From Rachycentron canadum (Eukaryota > Chordata > Actinopteri > Carangiformes > Rachycentridae), in NCBI GenBank assembly GCA_038496675.1, contig CM076651.1, forward strand, positions 255,114 through 319,113: a stretch of 64,000 nucleotides of DNA, written 5' to 3'. Below are positions 48,741 through 60,783 of this stretch, one piece after another. The notes under the pieces were generated by a model that worked only from the letters and a program-made list of their open reading frames with translations, had not been told where the DNA came from and ran no database searches. The stretch's first letter is position 1. Each line of letters begins with the position of its first letter. A program made the translations under genes and the position numbers.

Positions 48741-49240
48741 NNNNNNNNNNNNNNNNNNNNNNNNNNNNNNNNNNNNNNNNNNNNNNNNNNNNNNNNNNNN
48801 NNNNNNNNNNNNNNNNNNNNNNNNNNNNNNNNNNNNNNNNNNNNNNNNNNNNNNNNNNNNNNNNNNNNNNNNNNNNNNNNNNNNNNNNNNNNNNNNNNNN
48901 NNNNNNNNNNNNNNNNNNNNNNNNNNNNNNNNNNNNNNNNNNNNNNNNNNNNNNNNNNNNNNNNNNNNNNNNNNNNNNNNNNNNNNNNNNNNNNNNNNNN
49001 NNNNNNNNNNNNNNNNNNNNNNNNNNNNNNNNNNNNNNNNNNNNNNNNNNNNNNNNNNNNNNNNNNNNNNNNNNNNNNNNNNNNNNNNNNNNNNNNNNNN
49101 NNNNNNNNNNNNNNNNNNNNNNNNNNNNNNNNNNNNNNNNNNNNNNNNNNNNNNNNNNNNNNNNNNNNNNNNNNNNNNNNNNNNNNNNNNNNNNNNNNNN
49201 NNNNNNNNNNNNNNNNNNNNNNNNNNNNNNNNNNNNNNNN
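48741..49240. other. Assembly gap, exactly 500 N
   Basis: Placeholder gap, flanked by a microsatellite on the left and a 30-bp tandem repeat on the right. Both are sequences that commonly defeat assembly. Confidence 0.99.
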
Positions 49241-49342
49241 TATGGACCTTTAACATCTACCTTTAGACTGTATGGACCTTTAACATCTACCTTTAGACCA
49301 TATGGACCTTTAACATCTACCTTTAGACCGTGTGGACTTTTA
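49241..49342. repeat. 30-bp tandem repeat (minisatellite) at gap 3
   Basis: Just over three units of about 30 bp: TATGGACCTTTAACATCTAC then CTTTAGACYG, with few mismatches, entering directly from the gap. As the unit is a multiple of three, the - strand reads as a 10-residue repeat GPYGLKVDVK. No exon structure supports translation. Confidence 0.9.
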
Positions 49343-49590
49343 ACACAAATGAGGTCATTATGTCCCAATGATACTTTTATACCTCTTTTATTTAGTAAGA
49401 TGAAATCAGGATGTGGTTCCCTTAGCTTCGTAACTTACTAATTAAGACCTATAGTAATTAAATCAGCCAACAAACAAAAATAAAAAACAATTATTACTTT
49501 TTTTATGTTCAGTTAAATCTGCACTACACTGCAGGTGTGAGAGTCTTACAGGGAGAGCTACTGCCTCCACAATTTACATCTACTACATGT

Positions 49591-49594
49591 CCTC

Positions 49595-49625
<31 letters not shown>

Positions 49626-49675
49626 CTCTCTCGGCCATTGTGTGTTTCTACGGTAACCTAACTCCTGGCTTTTGA

Positions 49676-49728
<53 letters not shown>

Positions 49729-49817
49729 ACCCCAGGGTGTTGTCCTGCGGCTCGGTTCTGAGAGGTAATTCATCACCTCTCTATTCATATCAGCTAGCCT
49801 AGTTTCCCCTGCAGCGT

Positions 49818-49851
<34 letters not shown>

Positions 49852-49909
49852 TCACTGCAGTGAGTGCACATGCACACAGTGACACAAAGGCAAACAGACA
49901 ACCAAATAC

Positions 49910-49951
<42 letters not shown>

Positions 49952-50050
49952 GGCAGGCTGCTGATATTTAACTACAGTGCAGCTCCATTCAACAAGCCTG
50001 CGGCACTCAGCACTACTGCAACCCACACACACACACACACACACACACAT
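49591..50050. repeat. Microsatellite cluster: (TC)n and four (CA)n runs
   Basis: (TC)n at 49591-49633 and (CA)n at 49678-49726, 49819-49849, 49911-49944 and 50022-50049, within 460 bp. Between them lie short unique spacers of 60-110 bases. Confidence 0.95.
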
Positions 50051-50654
50051 GCACACACTGCTGCTGTCACTCTGAACAGCAGCAGATACTGTATCTCACA
50101 TTCACCCACTGTTCCCGTAACAATATTTTTGGGTCACCCAAATCCCATAAAACCTTTGTTTCCAGTCACCCCAGTGGCACCTGAGCATGTTTGAGTACGG
50201 ATCCCGATCCTAGTCCATCTCAGGTGTTACGTTATGTTGCTCAGTGCCACCTGTATGTCTGTGTTCGTCCATTCAGGTCCAATCAGAAGAGGTGTCCCAC
50301 TGAGCTGTTGTGAGTCAGTGGAGACGTCATCACTGATAAACCACCATGTTGTTCTCAAAGTCGCTGAAGTGAATTCAAAGTCCAGCCGTGAACATGTGAC
50401 CTCAAACACAAGCTAACTGCTGAATGAACGATGTAACTTTATTAGGGTCAGTGTGTTGCGCTGGATTTGTTCCAGACCTCTGAATTATTTGAAAACCAAA
50501 AACCTGCTAAAGCATCAACAGGGAAGGGGTCAGAGGTCACGAGGAGGATCTTCAGCCTGATGTGCACCTTCTTCGAAATATAACTACAGGGAGCAACAAC
50601 TGTGATTGGTTAGCTTGGAATGACAGCTTGGTTGGCAGCAGTTTGTAATTTGTC

Positions 50655-50822
50655 CGTCCTTATTGAAGACTTGAAACTAGAGACTGAGACCATAAACTCA
50701 TTAGGAAAACGTTTACTGAGCTAATAAATCAAGGAGAAGTAGGGACATTTTCCCATAGACTTCAATACAATCTGACTTCTTTAACAACCAGTGGAGTCAT
50801 TAGAGAGAATGAGGGGTTAAGG
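50655..50822 (+). repeat. Dispersed repeat family X, copy C
   Basis: TTGAAGACTTGAAACTAGAG, GAGACCATAAACTCATTAGG, AGTAGGGACATTTTCCCATA and GACTTCTTTAACAACCAGTG, in the same order as copy E, ending after ATTAGAGAGAATGAGGG. It lacks the CGCCCCCTGGTGG block present in copy D. Confidence 0.85.
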
Positions 50823-52487
50823 CTCTTCTCTTATGTCCACTGTTGTAGACATCATTGTCAGTCACCACCGTCTGAAGTGCACACACACTGTAAGATAAGA
50901 TCAGAACTCCACTGCCAACTAGTGTTGGGGTGGTGTAGTTGCAGAGCGACAGAAACACGCCAGCGCACAAGTATAAACGCTCACTATGACATAAGCCTCA
51001 TTGTAGGCTGCAGTATAAACCAGGCTGTAGGTCACAACATGACGATTATCCCTTTTCTACAGTGATGACACCATCGAAGGAGTGATTAGAGGATTCATTT
51101 ATATGTCCTGTAGCATCTGCACGAACCAGTTCAGTTCCTGTCGTGTAACGTGTCAACGTCCATTGACCAGGTGTGTGTGCGTCTGCTGTCCTTGACAAAT
51201 TAAAAAAAAATAAAATCGAGAGTCAAAGTCACTATGTTGGCGTCACTGCAAAGAGTTCCTCTGTTCCAGTCCCCAATTCTGCATTCTGCAAACTTCTGTA
51301 TTAGCATTTTGTTTGTTATTTACAGAGTTTACACAATAAAGACTCTTTAATTATAAAAGTCACCAATTTTGAATCTCATCTGCTCAATAATACGTTTTGG
51401 TGCCAAAACTCCTGTTGTCACTTTCTAAAATAATTAGTCAAATGACAGGAAATGTGTTGCTAGGCTGCAACAATTATTTTGATTATTGATTAAACTGCCA
51501 GTTATTTTCTGGAGTAATCAATTAACTGTATCATCATTAATGATCATTCTCATGTTAGAAGAAACTAATTTTGGGGATTTGCATGAAAAATGACTCATGA
51601 AGAGCTGATTTCTGCAGGACACAGAGATGATGAAGAGAATCTGAGTCACATCTCAGAGATTTGAACTCTTATCAGTCGCTGATCAAATCACGCAGCTGGT
51701 TCAAAGCGTCACAGCATAAGAACAAACATGGAGCAAAGTTTTGATGTGAAACAATCTGTTGGTTTTTGATTGATGTTGATGGACCAAGTCAGTGAGAGTT
51801 GATGCTGTGTAAAGGTACAAACATGGGATGGAGCAGGAGCTGCATTAACGTCTTTTCTAGTCTAAAAAAACAGAAAGATCTGACTCTGGAGAGAGAAAGT
51901 TTACACTTTTAGAGCCATATTCAGGCTTTTCTGTTTTTCATCTCTTTGTGTTTTTCCTTCTAAAGTTGTGATTTTTAAAAATGTCTCCAAGTCTCCTCAT
52001 CTTCAGACTCAGCTCAACCTCAGCTCATTACATCTGTGTCAGTAAAGACTCTGTTCACTGTAATAGGGGATAGTAGCTCAGAGAACAAGAGGAAACAAAT
52101 AATTTCTCCTTATTTTCTAGATAAAAACACTGTAAACATGTGTTTGTGTTGTTCTAGAGCTGATTTGAAGTTTCTCTCTTTATCTGATCTGAGTTCTGCT
52201 CATTCTTTGGAGCAGTAATGATGAAAAATCAGCTCCAAAGCCTCTAATGCTCTAAATATCTTATTGTCCATGTCTCTCTGTCTTTATTCTGTCACTACAA
52301 TAAACTCAGAGCAACTTCTCCTCACTCTGAGATCAGAAAAATACAGGATTGATCCCATTGACTTTGGCTCAGACCATCAGGAGCAACGAGACTCTGAAGA
52401 TGAGGTGAGTTTTGGAAGCGTCTGTGGGCTAAAAAGGGTTAAACGTCTCCTGCTTTTTCTCCATTTCGCCCTGATAGAGACCGTTTA

Positions 52488-52632
52488 AAGGAGAAGTAGG
52501 GACATTTTCCCATAGACTTCAATACAATCTGACTTCTTTAACAACCAGTGGAGTCGCCCCCTGGTGGTCATTAGAGGCTCTTCAGCATTGGCTTCACTTT
52601 ACAGACCCAGAGTCCAGGTCTACAGCTTATGG
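52488..52632 (+). repeat. Dispersed repeat family X, copy D
   Basis: Starts at GGAGAAGTAGGGACATTTTC and continues through CAACCAGTGGAGTCGCCCCC, TGGTGGTCATTAGAGGCTC and TTCACTTTACAGACCCAGAG. It matches the right two thirds of copy E. Confidence 0.85.
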
Positions 52633-53004
52633 TTTGTCTCCAAGTTCGGTTGAGTTTTTTCGCTGAATCTCTGCTCAGGATGGAGCTGGATGCTCTGTGA
52701 AATAAAACTCACATCTTTACATCAGCTGGCTGCCAGAATATTCTCTGAGCCATCTGTGTGCTGTGGAATCTGCTGCCAAATATCAGCTTAAATACATCAG
52801 GACTTCACTCGCTGGTTAATACGCTTTTATGTAACTAAACATTAACAAATGAACTCGTATTAAAATACTTCACACTCAGGTGATTATGAAGGAGGCTGGA
52901 TGGGAACAGAATTCATTATTAACCTGATTTAATGTGATTTTTCCTCAGTTTTTTTAATTATTTTATGTTTTGAAACAAGTTTATAGTTATGAGGTTGGGG
53001 AGAG

Positions 53005-53057
53005 GGCCACAGGTCGGACTCAAACCCGCTCTACCAGGTGAGCCACCATGACGCTCC
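53005..53057 (-). mobile_element. tRNA-derived SINE-like fragment
   Basis: On the - strand: GGTGGCTCACCTGGTAGAGC, then GGGTTTGAGTCCGACC. These resemble RNA polymerase III box A and box B. Too short and diverged to be a functional tRNA. Confidence 0.5.
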
Positions 53058-53536
53058 TCAAAACTACTTCTGATACAAAGTTTAATCTACAAACACTTTC
53101 AACAAGAAATAACAAAAGAAGCCAATACAAGCATCAGTACAAAACTTTGCCTCAATAAGATACAAAAACCATCAGTAAATAAAGAATAAACAAAAGCAAA
53201 AAGCTTTAATGTAAAATAAATGACTGAAGCCTGAGAGTGTTTATTACAGCCATGATATGAAAGTGTTGGACACAATCAACAAAAGAAAACACAATCAATG
53301 AGCAAAGTCCATCTTCAAACTTCATCTTTAAAGGTATAATGGGTAAAATGATGCTATTTCCTTTGGCTCTACAAGCAGCTGACAGCTAGGCCTCTGAACA
53401 ACACACTCTGATTGGCTGTGACATCACTCAGTGGAGCCAATAGGAGTGTCCGATCTAGAGACGTGACTCTAACCATCGTGGACCTGTGGAGCCCCACCTC
53501 CACCACCACAACCACCATGTTGTCAAATATAACAGA

Positions 53537-53630
53537 CAGAGAGAGACAAAGAGACAGAGAGAGAGAGGAAGAGAAAGGGAGAGAGAGAGAGAGAGAGACA
53601 GAGAGCGAGAGAGAGAGACAGAGAAACATG
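53537..53630. repeat. GA-rich microsatellite tract
   Basis: Nearly pure purine sequence made of GAGA, GACA and GAGC words over about 95 bp. Confidence 0.85.
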
Positions 53631-55619
53631 GAGGGACCCAGAGAAATATTTTTTTTATTCTATTTTAAATACCTGTTAGTTTGTTGTTTATTTTATGATT
53701 GTATTATTTTTAAAAATCAACCTTTAGTTATTAGATTTGATCTAATTCCTCAGACAGCTACAATGACGTCCTTCAAATAAAATTAAGACAAAATCTTTTT
53801 GACTGTACAGGACTTTATCATTCAGATTAATTGCTGAACATGTATAGAAGGTTAAACTACTCACTTTAATTTATGAATTTGCATATTTTACTGCAGTGGT
53901 GAAATATAAATATGTAAATTATCATTATTATCAGGCAGAAGACAGTGTCTGCAGGTCTAAGGGGATAAATGGTAATAAAGGTGTCCCCCAGGGTTCCATT
54001 CTAGGACCTCTTCTTTTTTTGTTTTTGGTTGACATGAGCATTTCTTGAATTTTTTTAGACCAAGGACTTAGACACTAAAATAAAACTGACAGACCACCTG
54101 ACTCCCAAACATCCCAAAACCAAGGGAGCTGCTACTTCAATAGTGTTGTGACGAACTTGTATGGAAAGCTAACTAACTAATCTACTTTCTTTGCATTTTG
54201 ATATCATTATTTAACATGTCAACAGGAAACAAGATACAAGAGATTAAAAAAGCAAAGCAGCAAAGACTCCATCCGACTGGGATTTGAACTAGGGTCTCAA
54301 AATGATGGGACATGCTTCCTTAATGCCTGACAGTGACCTTAAATTATTTATTTTATTTTCTAGTTGTTATTATTATTTGGGCAGGACACTCCTGTATAAG
54401 AAATGACTAATGTCAATGAGGCAATTCTGGTTAAATAAAGTTATATGGACATCAGCTGGAGAAAAGTTATTTAAAAAACTAAAACATCTTAAACACAGAA
54501 CGTTTGCAGAAGCTGAAACACATTTCTCTCTTTGTTCGGCGTCGTCCATCTTTGTTTTCATTTCTTCAGTGTTTTTCGGGAGATTAAATTCAAGATGGAT
54601 GTCTACAGCCCTGCTGCCAGAGCACTTCATGAAAGTTTCCTCCTCTTGTTACCTGGTGAGTCACACTGCTGATAATCTACAGCTGCTCTGATGCAGACCT
54701 CAGAAATGGGAGTCATGGATTAAAACCAATCAATGAGCGATCGATAAACAAGCTGATCTATGGCCCCGATAGGTTCTAACATATTGATCCAGACGCATTT
54801 AATCTTCCAACTGGGGGTGAGATTCATCTGCAGCGAGGGAGGTGAGAGACAGAGAGAGGGGGAGGAGGTGAAGGTAGAGAGGAGCTCTGATTACAAACAA
54901 GTTGAAGAGGTGAAGGAGAGAAAACGTTCAGTTCTCATTAATCCATCAGGGCTGATTTAAATGTGGTACAGTGTTAGAAACCTATTCATTTGTATGTTTA
55001 AGAGAAACAAAGCTGAAGTCAAAGTAGTTTCTCTGTGAGAGAGTTTCCCAACAACAGAACATCAGCACGTCTCTGCTGGTTTGAAAACAGAAAATCTGCA
55101 GTAATGGACTTTTTGTCCACTTGGTGGCAGCAGAAACAAGACATGAACACAACATTAACTTATAACAGGACCAGAGCCACAGAGGTCGGGGTCACACCAG
55201 AACCGGAACATTGAAGTGTGGTTTAAAGCAGAACCAGTTTATTGAGATCTGGGTTGGACCAGAACCAGAACAATGAGTCGAAGACTCACTCGTCCAAGAG
55301 CCACAACATTGAAGTCTGACTCTAGACGTCTCTATCAAAGATGGAGGATGAGAATGGATGGATAAACACACAGAAGTAAAGCAGCAATGCTCCAGTCAAA
55401 GGCTCAGACTGATCCAGATCTGAACTAACTTCCTTCATGAGTTTATCACTGAAGTCAGTGTCACACAGGACAAATCAGGGCTTGTTAGAAAGAGCTGATT
55501 CTCTAGTTGAAGGAGAAACAAACAGCTCCTCCATCAGGAGAACGAGGCTCTGAAGACCAGCTGAGGTAAGGTAAACAGGAAGTAAATCTACTAAACACTG
55601 TAAAACACTGAATACATCC

Positions 55620-55690
55620 AGGATCTGGATCTGATCTGGGTCTGGGTCTGGCTCAGGATCTGAGCTGGATCTGATCTGGATCTGGCAGTG
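55620..55690. repeat. Imperfect GATCTG tandem
   Basis: A short array of GGATCTG, GATCTGG and GGTCTGG words, about 70 bp, irregular. Confidence 0.6.
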
Positions 55691-56992
55691 AATCTCTGAG
55701 GAAACAGAAACTGTCTACAGCTACAGCTGCCTGTGCTCAGTCAGTCCGAGGACCTTCAGGATCAGATTTGGACCCAGAACTTCTGGTCCAGCCACATAAG
55801 CTAAACCTGTTTTTATAAATATGTCTCTGTGGATGCTGAACAGATGTCTGACTCTATTTAAAGTAGATGCTGATCACCAGTTTGCTGAGAACACATGAGG
55901 ATCCTGATCCCTGTGTGAACTGACCTGGTCTTTATTTAGACCTTTATTTGAGCTCAGGACCACGAGGCCACAGTCAGCGCTGAGGAGCTTTCAACACACT
56001 GTCAATAAACTACAGAGTCAAGGCTTTTAGCTTCAACACACACACACACACCTGGTGCAGCAGTGCTGCTGACTGAGCTCATTCACACTCCTGTTATCAG
56101 GGGGATTAAAATCACAATCATGTTTCTAATCTGGATCAGATCAACATGTAAGTTTGACAAAAATCACATGAAACAGGAGATTTGAACCCTTGTGACTGAA
56201 GCTAACAGTTATTTGTTTGTGTGGTAAAAGCTCTGCAAATAGCTGAATTTTGAAGGTACACGTCTCATTTTCAGACCCCGGTTTGATTCCCAGTTGTCCT
56301 GATCTGACGTAGCAGCCCAGAGGATGTTTGGGAAATTGGTGGTACAGGACTTTTATTTCATTGGCTAAATGGTATTGATTGATTGAAACATTAGCCGACT
56401 GAAAAGTAGCCATGCTAACTAAGCTAATTCAGTTAGCTGACTCTGTGATGTGACCCTCATCACCTTATGCACCATAACAGGTTTCCCACATCACTTCACT
56501 TGACCTGAGACACTTGTTCAGGTTTCTTTAGCCCCACCTACTTAACAGAGATAATGTGAAGGACAGAAGGACAGAGAGGGTCTGTGGAGGAGAAAGGTGA
56601 ATCATGGACAGATACAGATGGACACTACAGATCTGACTCCGCTGACTCTTCCACACCCACGAAGCACAACAACATCACTCTCTGTTCATGACCACAACTC
56701 TTCTTCATCGGTCTTTAGCTCCTGAATCAAAAGGACAGAAAGGCGCCAGTGTCCGGTGGTGGTTAGGACATCATCACAGTGTCATGTGATTATATCAGAC
56801 CTGAACATCATCATCCTCAGCAGCAGTTTGTATGTACAGATTCTGAGGGTGCGCTCACCGTTTCCTCGCCTTCACTCTTGAATCTTTAATCTCAGCGTTT
56901 AAGGATCACAACGGTGCTTTGCATTTTTTATTCTGTTTACTACACCTCAGTGGAACGTGCACTTCACTCTCAGTGGAGGTGAAACTAATTGT

Positions 56993-57180
56993 GCTGTGGC
57001 TCAGGAGGCGGAGCAGGTCGTCCACTAATCGGCGGGTCGGTGGTTTGATTCCCAGTGCTTTTGTTTTGTAATGCCTGTCTGTGTGTAGAGGAAAGTGCTT
57101 TGACTGGTTGGTAAGAGCTGCTGTACATTAGTGCTTTCATGTGCTGCAAACAAAGCTTTCACCCTTTGTGGTTTATGTAG
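56993..57180 (+). mobile_element. tRNA-derived repeat (SINE-like)
   Basis: TGTGGCTCAGGAGGCGGAGC (box A-like), then GGTCGGTGGTTTGATTCCC (box B-like), followed by a tail with GTGCTTTGACTGG. The order matches, from memory, a widespread percomorph element beginning 'GTGGCTCAGG...AGCAGGTCGTCC'. Degenerate and not a working tRNA. Confidence 0.6.
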
Positions 57181-60064
57181 TCTAACAAAATAACTTCAAC
57201 TTTAACCGAGTTTCAATTTTTCTGAGCTTGCTCTTTAAACACGGTTTAAACAATAACAGCTATTTTGTACGTAAAGATAAACCAGACCAGCGCTCACATC
57301 ACAGCCTGTCTTTAGCTGCTGCAGTAGTTTTCCAACCTGCTGTTATCATGAATATCATGAACGGGTGCACGGTACCTTCACTGAGCTCTGAGGCTAAACG
57401 GAGGGTGTTTTGGTCTGAGACCTGTTTTTGGTCTGGTAGGGCAGCACCATATGCAAAAAAAATCATCTTATGATTAATGTGGTACATATTGTGATATAGA
57501 AATTCAAGTGAAATGGTTGTTGCATTTAATTTTCACTGAAAAATTCAAATTAAAATGATGGTGACAATGAAATTTTTGTTGGTACCAAACAAGCCTGTTC
57601 CCCTTCGTCTGAAGAATGTGATTTGTAGACGTCACTGTAGAGCCACAGTGCTCATGGTGCTAACAATGTACAACGACGTTGTGACACAGTTTAACTTAAC
57701 CCAACTTGGATATTGCACTTGGCCAGATTGTGATTTTAAATATACTTCCAGTAAATGTGCAGCTGATCACTTACCACCTCCAAGATAACCTGTGCAGGTG
57801 AAGCTAATTGGCTACTTGCTACTCTCCAAGATTGGTTGGTCAAATACAGCCTGAATTTATAAACCACTTACCCTCAGGACTTGAGATCCAGGTGTCTCTG
57901 GAAAGGATTAAATGCTCAATGTGAACATGTATATAAGATGTAAAATTCTCTCCTATCAATCAAAACTGATCAACTCCAAATGAAAATATCCATGTGACTT
58001 TGAGATTCAACTCTCACAGTTCATGAGACTGAAGTTGCTGCATGCAGGTCTGAGTGTCTTTTCAGCTCCTTTGTGGTGTCCTACAAAATTTACTGCTTCC
58101 GTGTGTGTGTCCTGTTTTTTACGGCTTCAGCCTGAGGTGCTGCAAGATAAATCTGTGTGAGGGTGTTTTGCATTTTGCTGCATCATGGCCTTTACGAAAT
58201 CACTCGGAATCCAGTGTAGGCAGCTCTGCAACATGCTGTCATGCCTCCGTGCCATAATCTGCCCCAGTGCAGTGTGGGATTTATTGGCTCACACTCAGTC
58301 ACTTGAAGAGGCAGCGAGCAGCCGACTGCACCGTGTGATTTCATAACGAATCAGCCTTATCTTCACCACTGTCAGACTCCATCATTGTACTCTGCCTGTT
58401 ACATCATTTGCAAGCTTGAGGTCAGCTTTTTCTCACGATATTAGCTGTACCTGAACGTCCCATGACTCAGGGATTAAAGGATTTTCTTCCTGAACTTTGA
58501 TGACTGAAGATGCCTCATGTGAACCCAAATCTGAACATCTGAGTCACACATTCTGTACCTCTGTGTACAATCTGTGTTATTTTTTTTACTGCACAGATGA
58601 GAGCTTATAAGACAAAGCAATAGTACTATTAAATCTGCCTCCATGAGTCATCACTGCGTTTCCCCAGCCTTCAGTTCTGCAGGTCTGTTGGGAGCTTCTC
58701 TCCTCCCGCTCTCTGCGTTTTCAGGGGAAGGGAGGCGACGCTCTATGTTCCCAACAGCGGTGTGAGCTTTGCAAAGGTCTGAGCACCTCGAGCACCGATC
58801 GAGGTTAAAACCATTTCAACTGTTAGCGAGAGTGTTGTCCTTCAAACAGGTTTTCCACAGTTGCATGGCAACAGCTTTCCACAGACAGTGGACCAGAGCT
58901 GCCTGGTAGATGCATGGGACAACTGCAACCCTGCACCCTGTTGACTGTGGCACCACAGAGCTCTGTGTGTGCAGAGACGGATGCCACAGATGGCAGCGAG
59001 GCTCCGTCCTTCTCAACACTTCCTGATAGGATGCTCCTAAGATAGTGTTGCCAGGCAACAAACCCATTTCCAGCTAGCGAACAGACTGAAAATTTATTCA
59101 GAGCAACAAAATTACAACAAAATAAGAGAAAAAAAACAAAACAAAACAAAAAACAACAAAAAAAAGGAAGCTACTGAGCAAACTGGTAAGTGCTTACCAT
59201 GGTGATCGCTACAGCAAACAACTGCACTTTTACATAAAGCGTGTTTTCATAGAGAACAACCAATCCTACTGCTTAGCAGAAATATCTATTACATAACACA
59301 ATTCAGTCTTTGCTCCAGCAATTATCAGTGTTGGAGAAGCTGTAGTCGTTTAGTCCGTCTGTCTCTGGAGTCTCATGCACTCCTGCTCTCCTGCAATATG
59401 TAAATCACCACTACAACCTTCCACTCTGTAGCTCTATTAGCTGATAAAAGAATGAATATTTATCAGCCCTGTGCACACACCAATCACGCTATCGCATCTC
59501 AGTACAGCTGCCCCCTCTCCTTCAGAGGACGAGACACTTTCAGTTAAACTTCGACTTTTCTTTGAGTCCAAGACGCATTACAAAAAATCATGTCCAACAA
59601 AAACAGCTTTGCCTTTAAATATCTGTTGCTTTTCATTTTTCTGCCAGTGAAAAATCAAGCAAATAGATGTTTCCTGGACAAATCAACAATGTTGGCACAT
59701 GTTTGTAGGCTTGCACAAAACCCTGTGTGAGAGAAGCTGCGAAGTTAGTAGCAAAGTCAAAGATTAGCACCAGTTTTGGCAAAGCAGACAGTGAGATGAC
59801 AGGCTGGCAACCAGGTTGGGAATTTAGTCAAAGTATGTCGTATAAACTAATGTTCAAATGGTCAATAGTTTTTAGACAGTAGAGACAAATCTGAATCTCA
59901 GGATCCTACATCAAAGCTTATGAGCCAATTTCACTTTTTTCCAGATAAATTCTTGTTGGTTTCCAGCAAAATTTGGTAGATTTCGTTCACGTCAACTCAC
60001 TTCTGGGAGCCTCCTGTGCTTCCTTTGGCTTTGGCTGTAGTAATACCTTGAAGTCTTAACTTAC
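57181..60064. other. Non-coding region left of the IQSEC exon
   Basis: No coding exon recognised; probably IQSEC intron 1 on the - strand. It contains an A-rich tract (about 59120-59166) and an X-box-like palindrome (59047-59059). A stretch at 58260-58440 is moderately GC-balanced and repeat-free; I cannot say whether it is conserved. Confidence 0.5.
59047..59059. promoter_or_regulatory. RFX X-box-like palindrome
   Basis: GTTGCCAGGCAAC matches GTNRCC-N1-RGYAAC. It lies about 1.7 kb downstream of the IQSEC start codon on the - strand, in the presumed first intron. Confidence 0.35.
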
Positions 60065-60783
60065 GATTTGTGATGGTGGAGGGTGTGGGCGTGGTGGTTG
60101 TTGGCGGCATTGGCTCTGTGCAGGCGCTCAAGCCTCTCCTTCTCTTTCTCTACGAAGTTGGTATTGGTGCCGGTGCTGGTGGAGGGTGCTCGGGTCAGCC
60201 GGCTGTGGGCCCGTGGCTGATCCCTTGGGGGGATTGGAGGAGGGGGAGGTGGAGCCGGAGATGGGGAGGAGATCTGTGCCGGGATCTGGGTTGGGACCGA
60301 GATGGAGGTTGGGGCTGAAACTGGAGCCGGAACCGGGATAGCAGACGTACTGGTGCTGTTGGTGCTGTTGTAGGAGTGGTGGGTTGAGGAGTGGTGGTGG
60401 TGCTGCTGATGATGCTGGTGGTGGAAGGAGATGGAGGAAGGGGGAGGAGTTTGATGTTGGCTGTTGTGGTGGTGGTGGTGGTGGTTCTTGGTAGAAATGG
60501 ATGCTGATGTGGTCTGAGTTGGTGGAGGCGGCGGAGGAGGAGGTGGGACAGGAGGCTCAGGAGGAGCAGGTGGAGGAGGAGCGACAGGTTGCCGGTCCAA
60601 ACGCAGGTCCTTGTTCTCCTGGCTGAGGCGGTCCAGTTGGACCTCCAGCTCCTCGATTCGGCGCCGCTGGGTTTCCAGAAGCTTCTGCTGGCTCTCGATG
60701 ATGTTGTTGAGTTCAAGAAGGTATTCCACTGCCCTGTTGGGGCTTTCTGGGCTGCCCTGGCCTGGACCTTGATTAGCATCCAT
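60065..60783 (-). CDS. iqsec2: IQ motif and Sec7 domain Arf-GEF (IQSEC1/2, BRAG family), first coding exon
   Basis: IQSEC proteins activate Arf6 at excitatory synapses. The start ATG is at 60783-60781 and the exon ends in a strong donor (AAATC|GTAAGT) after 239 codons plus 2 bases. The N-terminus SPNRAVEYLLELNNIIESQQ, then RRRIEELEVQLDRL, is the conserved IQSEC coiled coil (residues about 15-62), closest to IQSEC2 from memory. It is followed by a Pro-rich tract (about 68-89), a six-His run near residue 102, a second His-rich block (FHHQHHQQHHHH), a second Pro-rich stretch and a basic segment EKEKERLERLHRANA. Reading past the donor gives a stop immediately, supporting splicing. IQ, Sec7 and PH domains must lie further left, outside the window or in a large intron. 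Paralogue (IQSEC1, 2a or 2b) is uncertain. Confidence 0.85.

Larger units (their letters stand above)
50060..56990. other. Non-coding region of contig 4, left part
   Basis: No gene recognised. It contains family X copies C and D, a SINE-like piece near 53005-53057, a GA-rich tract (53537-53630) and a GATCTG-rich imperfect tandem (about 55620-55690). Frames such as 52264-52488 and 56141-56413 show no family features. Confidence 0.5.

Noticed and set aside
49241..49342. Tandem array considered as a CRISPR-like repeat
   Set aside because: Units are contiguous without spacers and the genome is clearly vertebrate.
52264..52488. A 74-codon frame with an acidic end near repeat copy D
   Set aside because: The acidic SDHQEQRDSEDEV stretch suggested a transposase N-terminus, but no catalytic domain or splice structure is nearby.
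54240..54325. tRNA-like T-arm on the - strand (AGTTCAAATCCCAGTCGG)
   Set aside because: No matching acceptor stem, D-arm or anticodon loop could be built; at most an old tRNA-derived relic.
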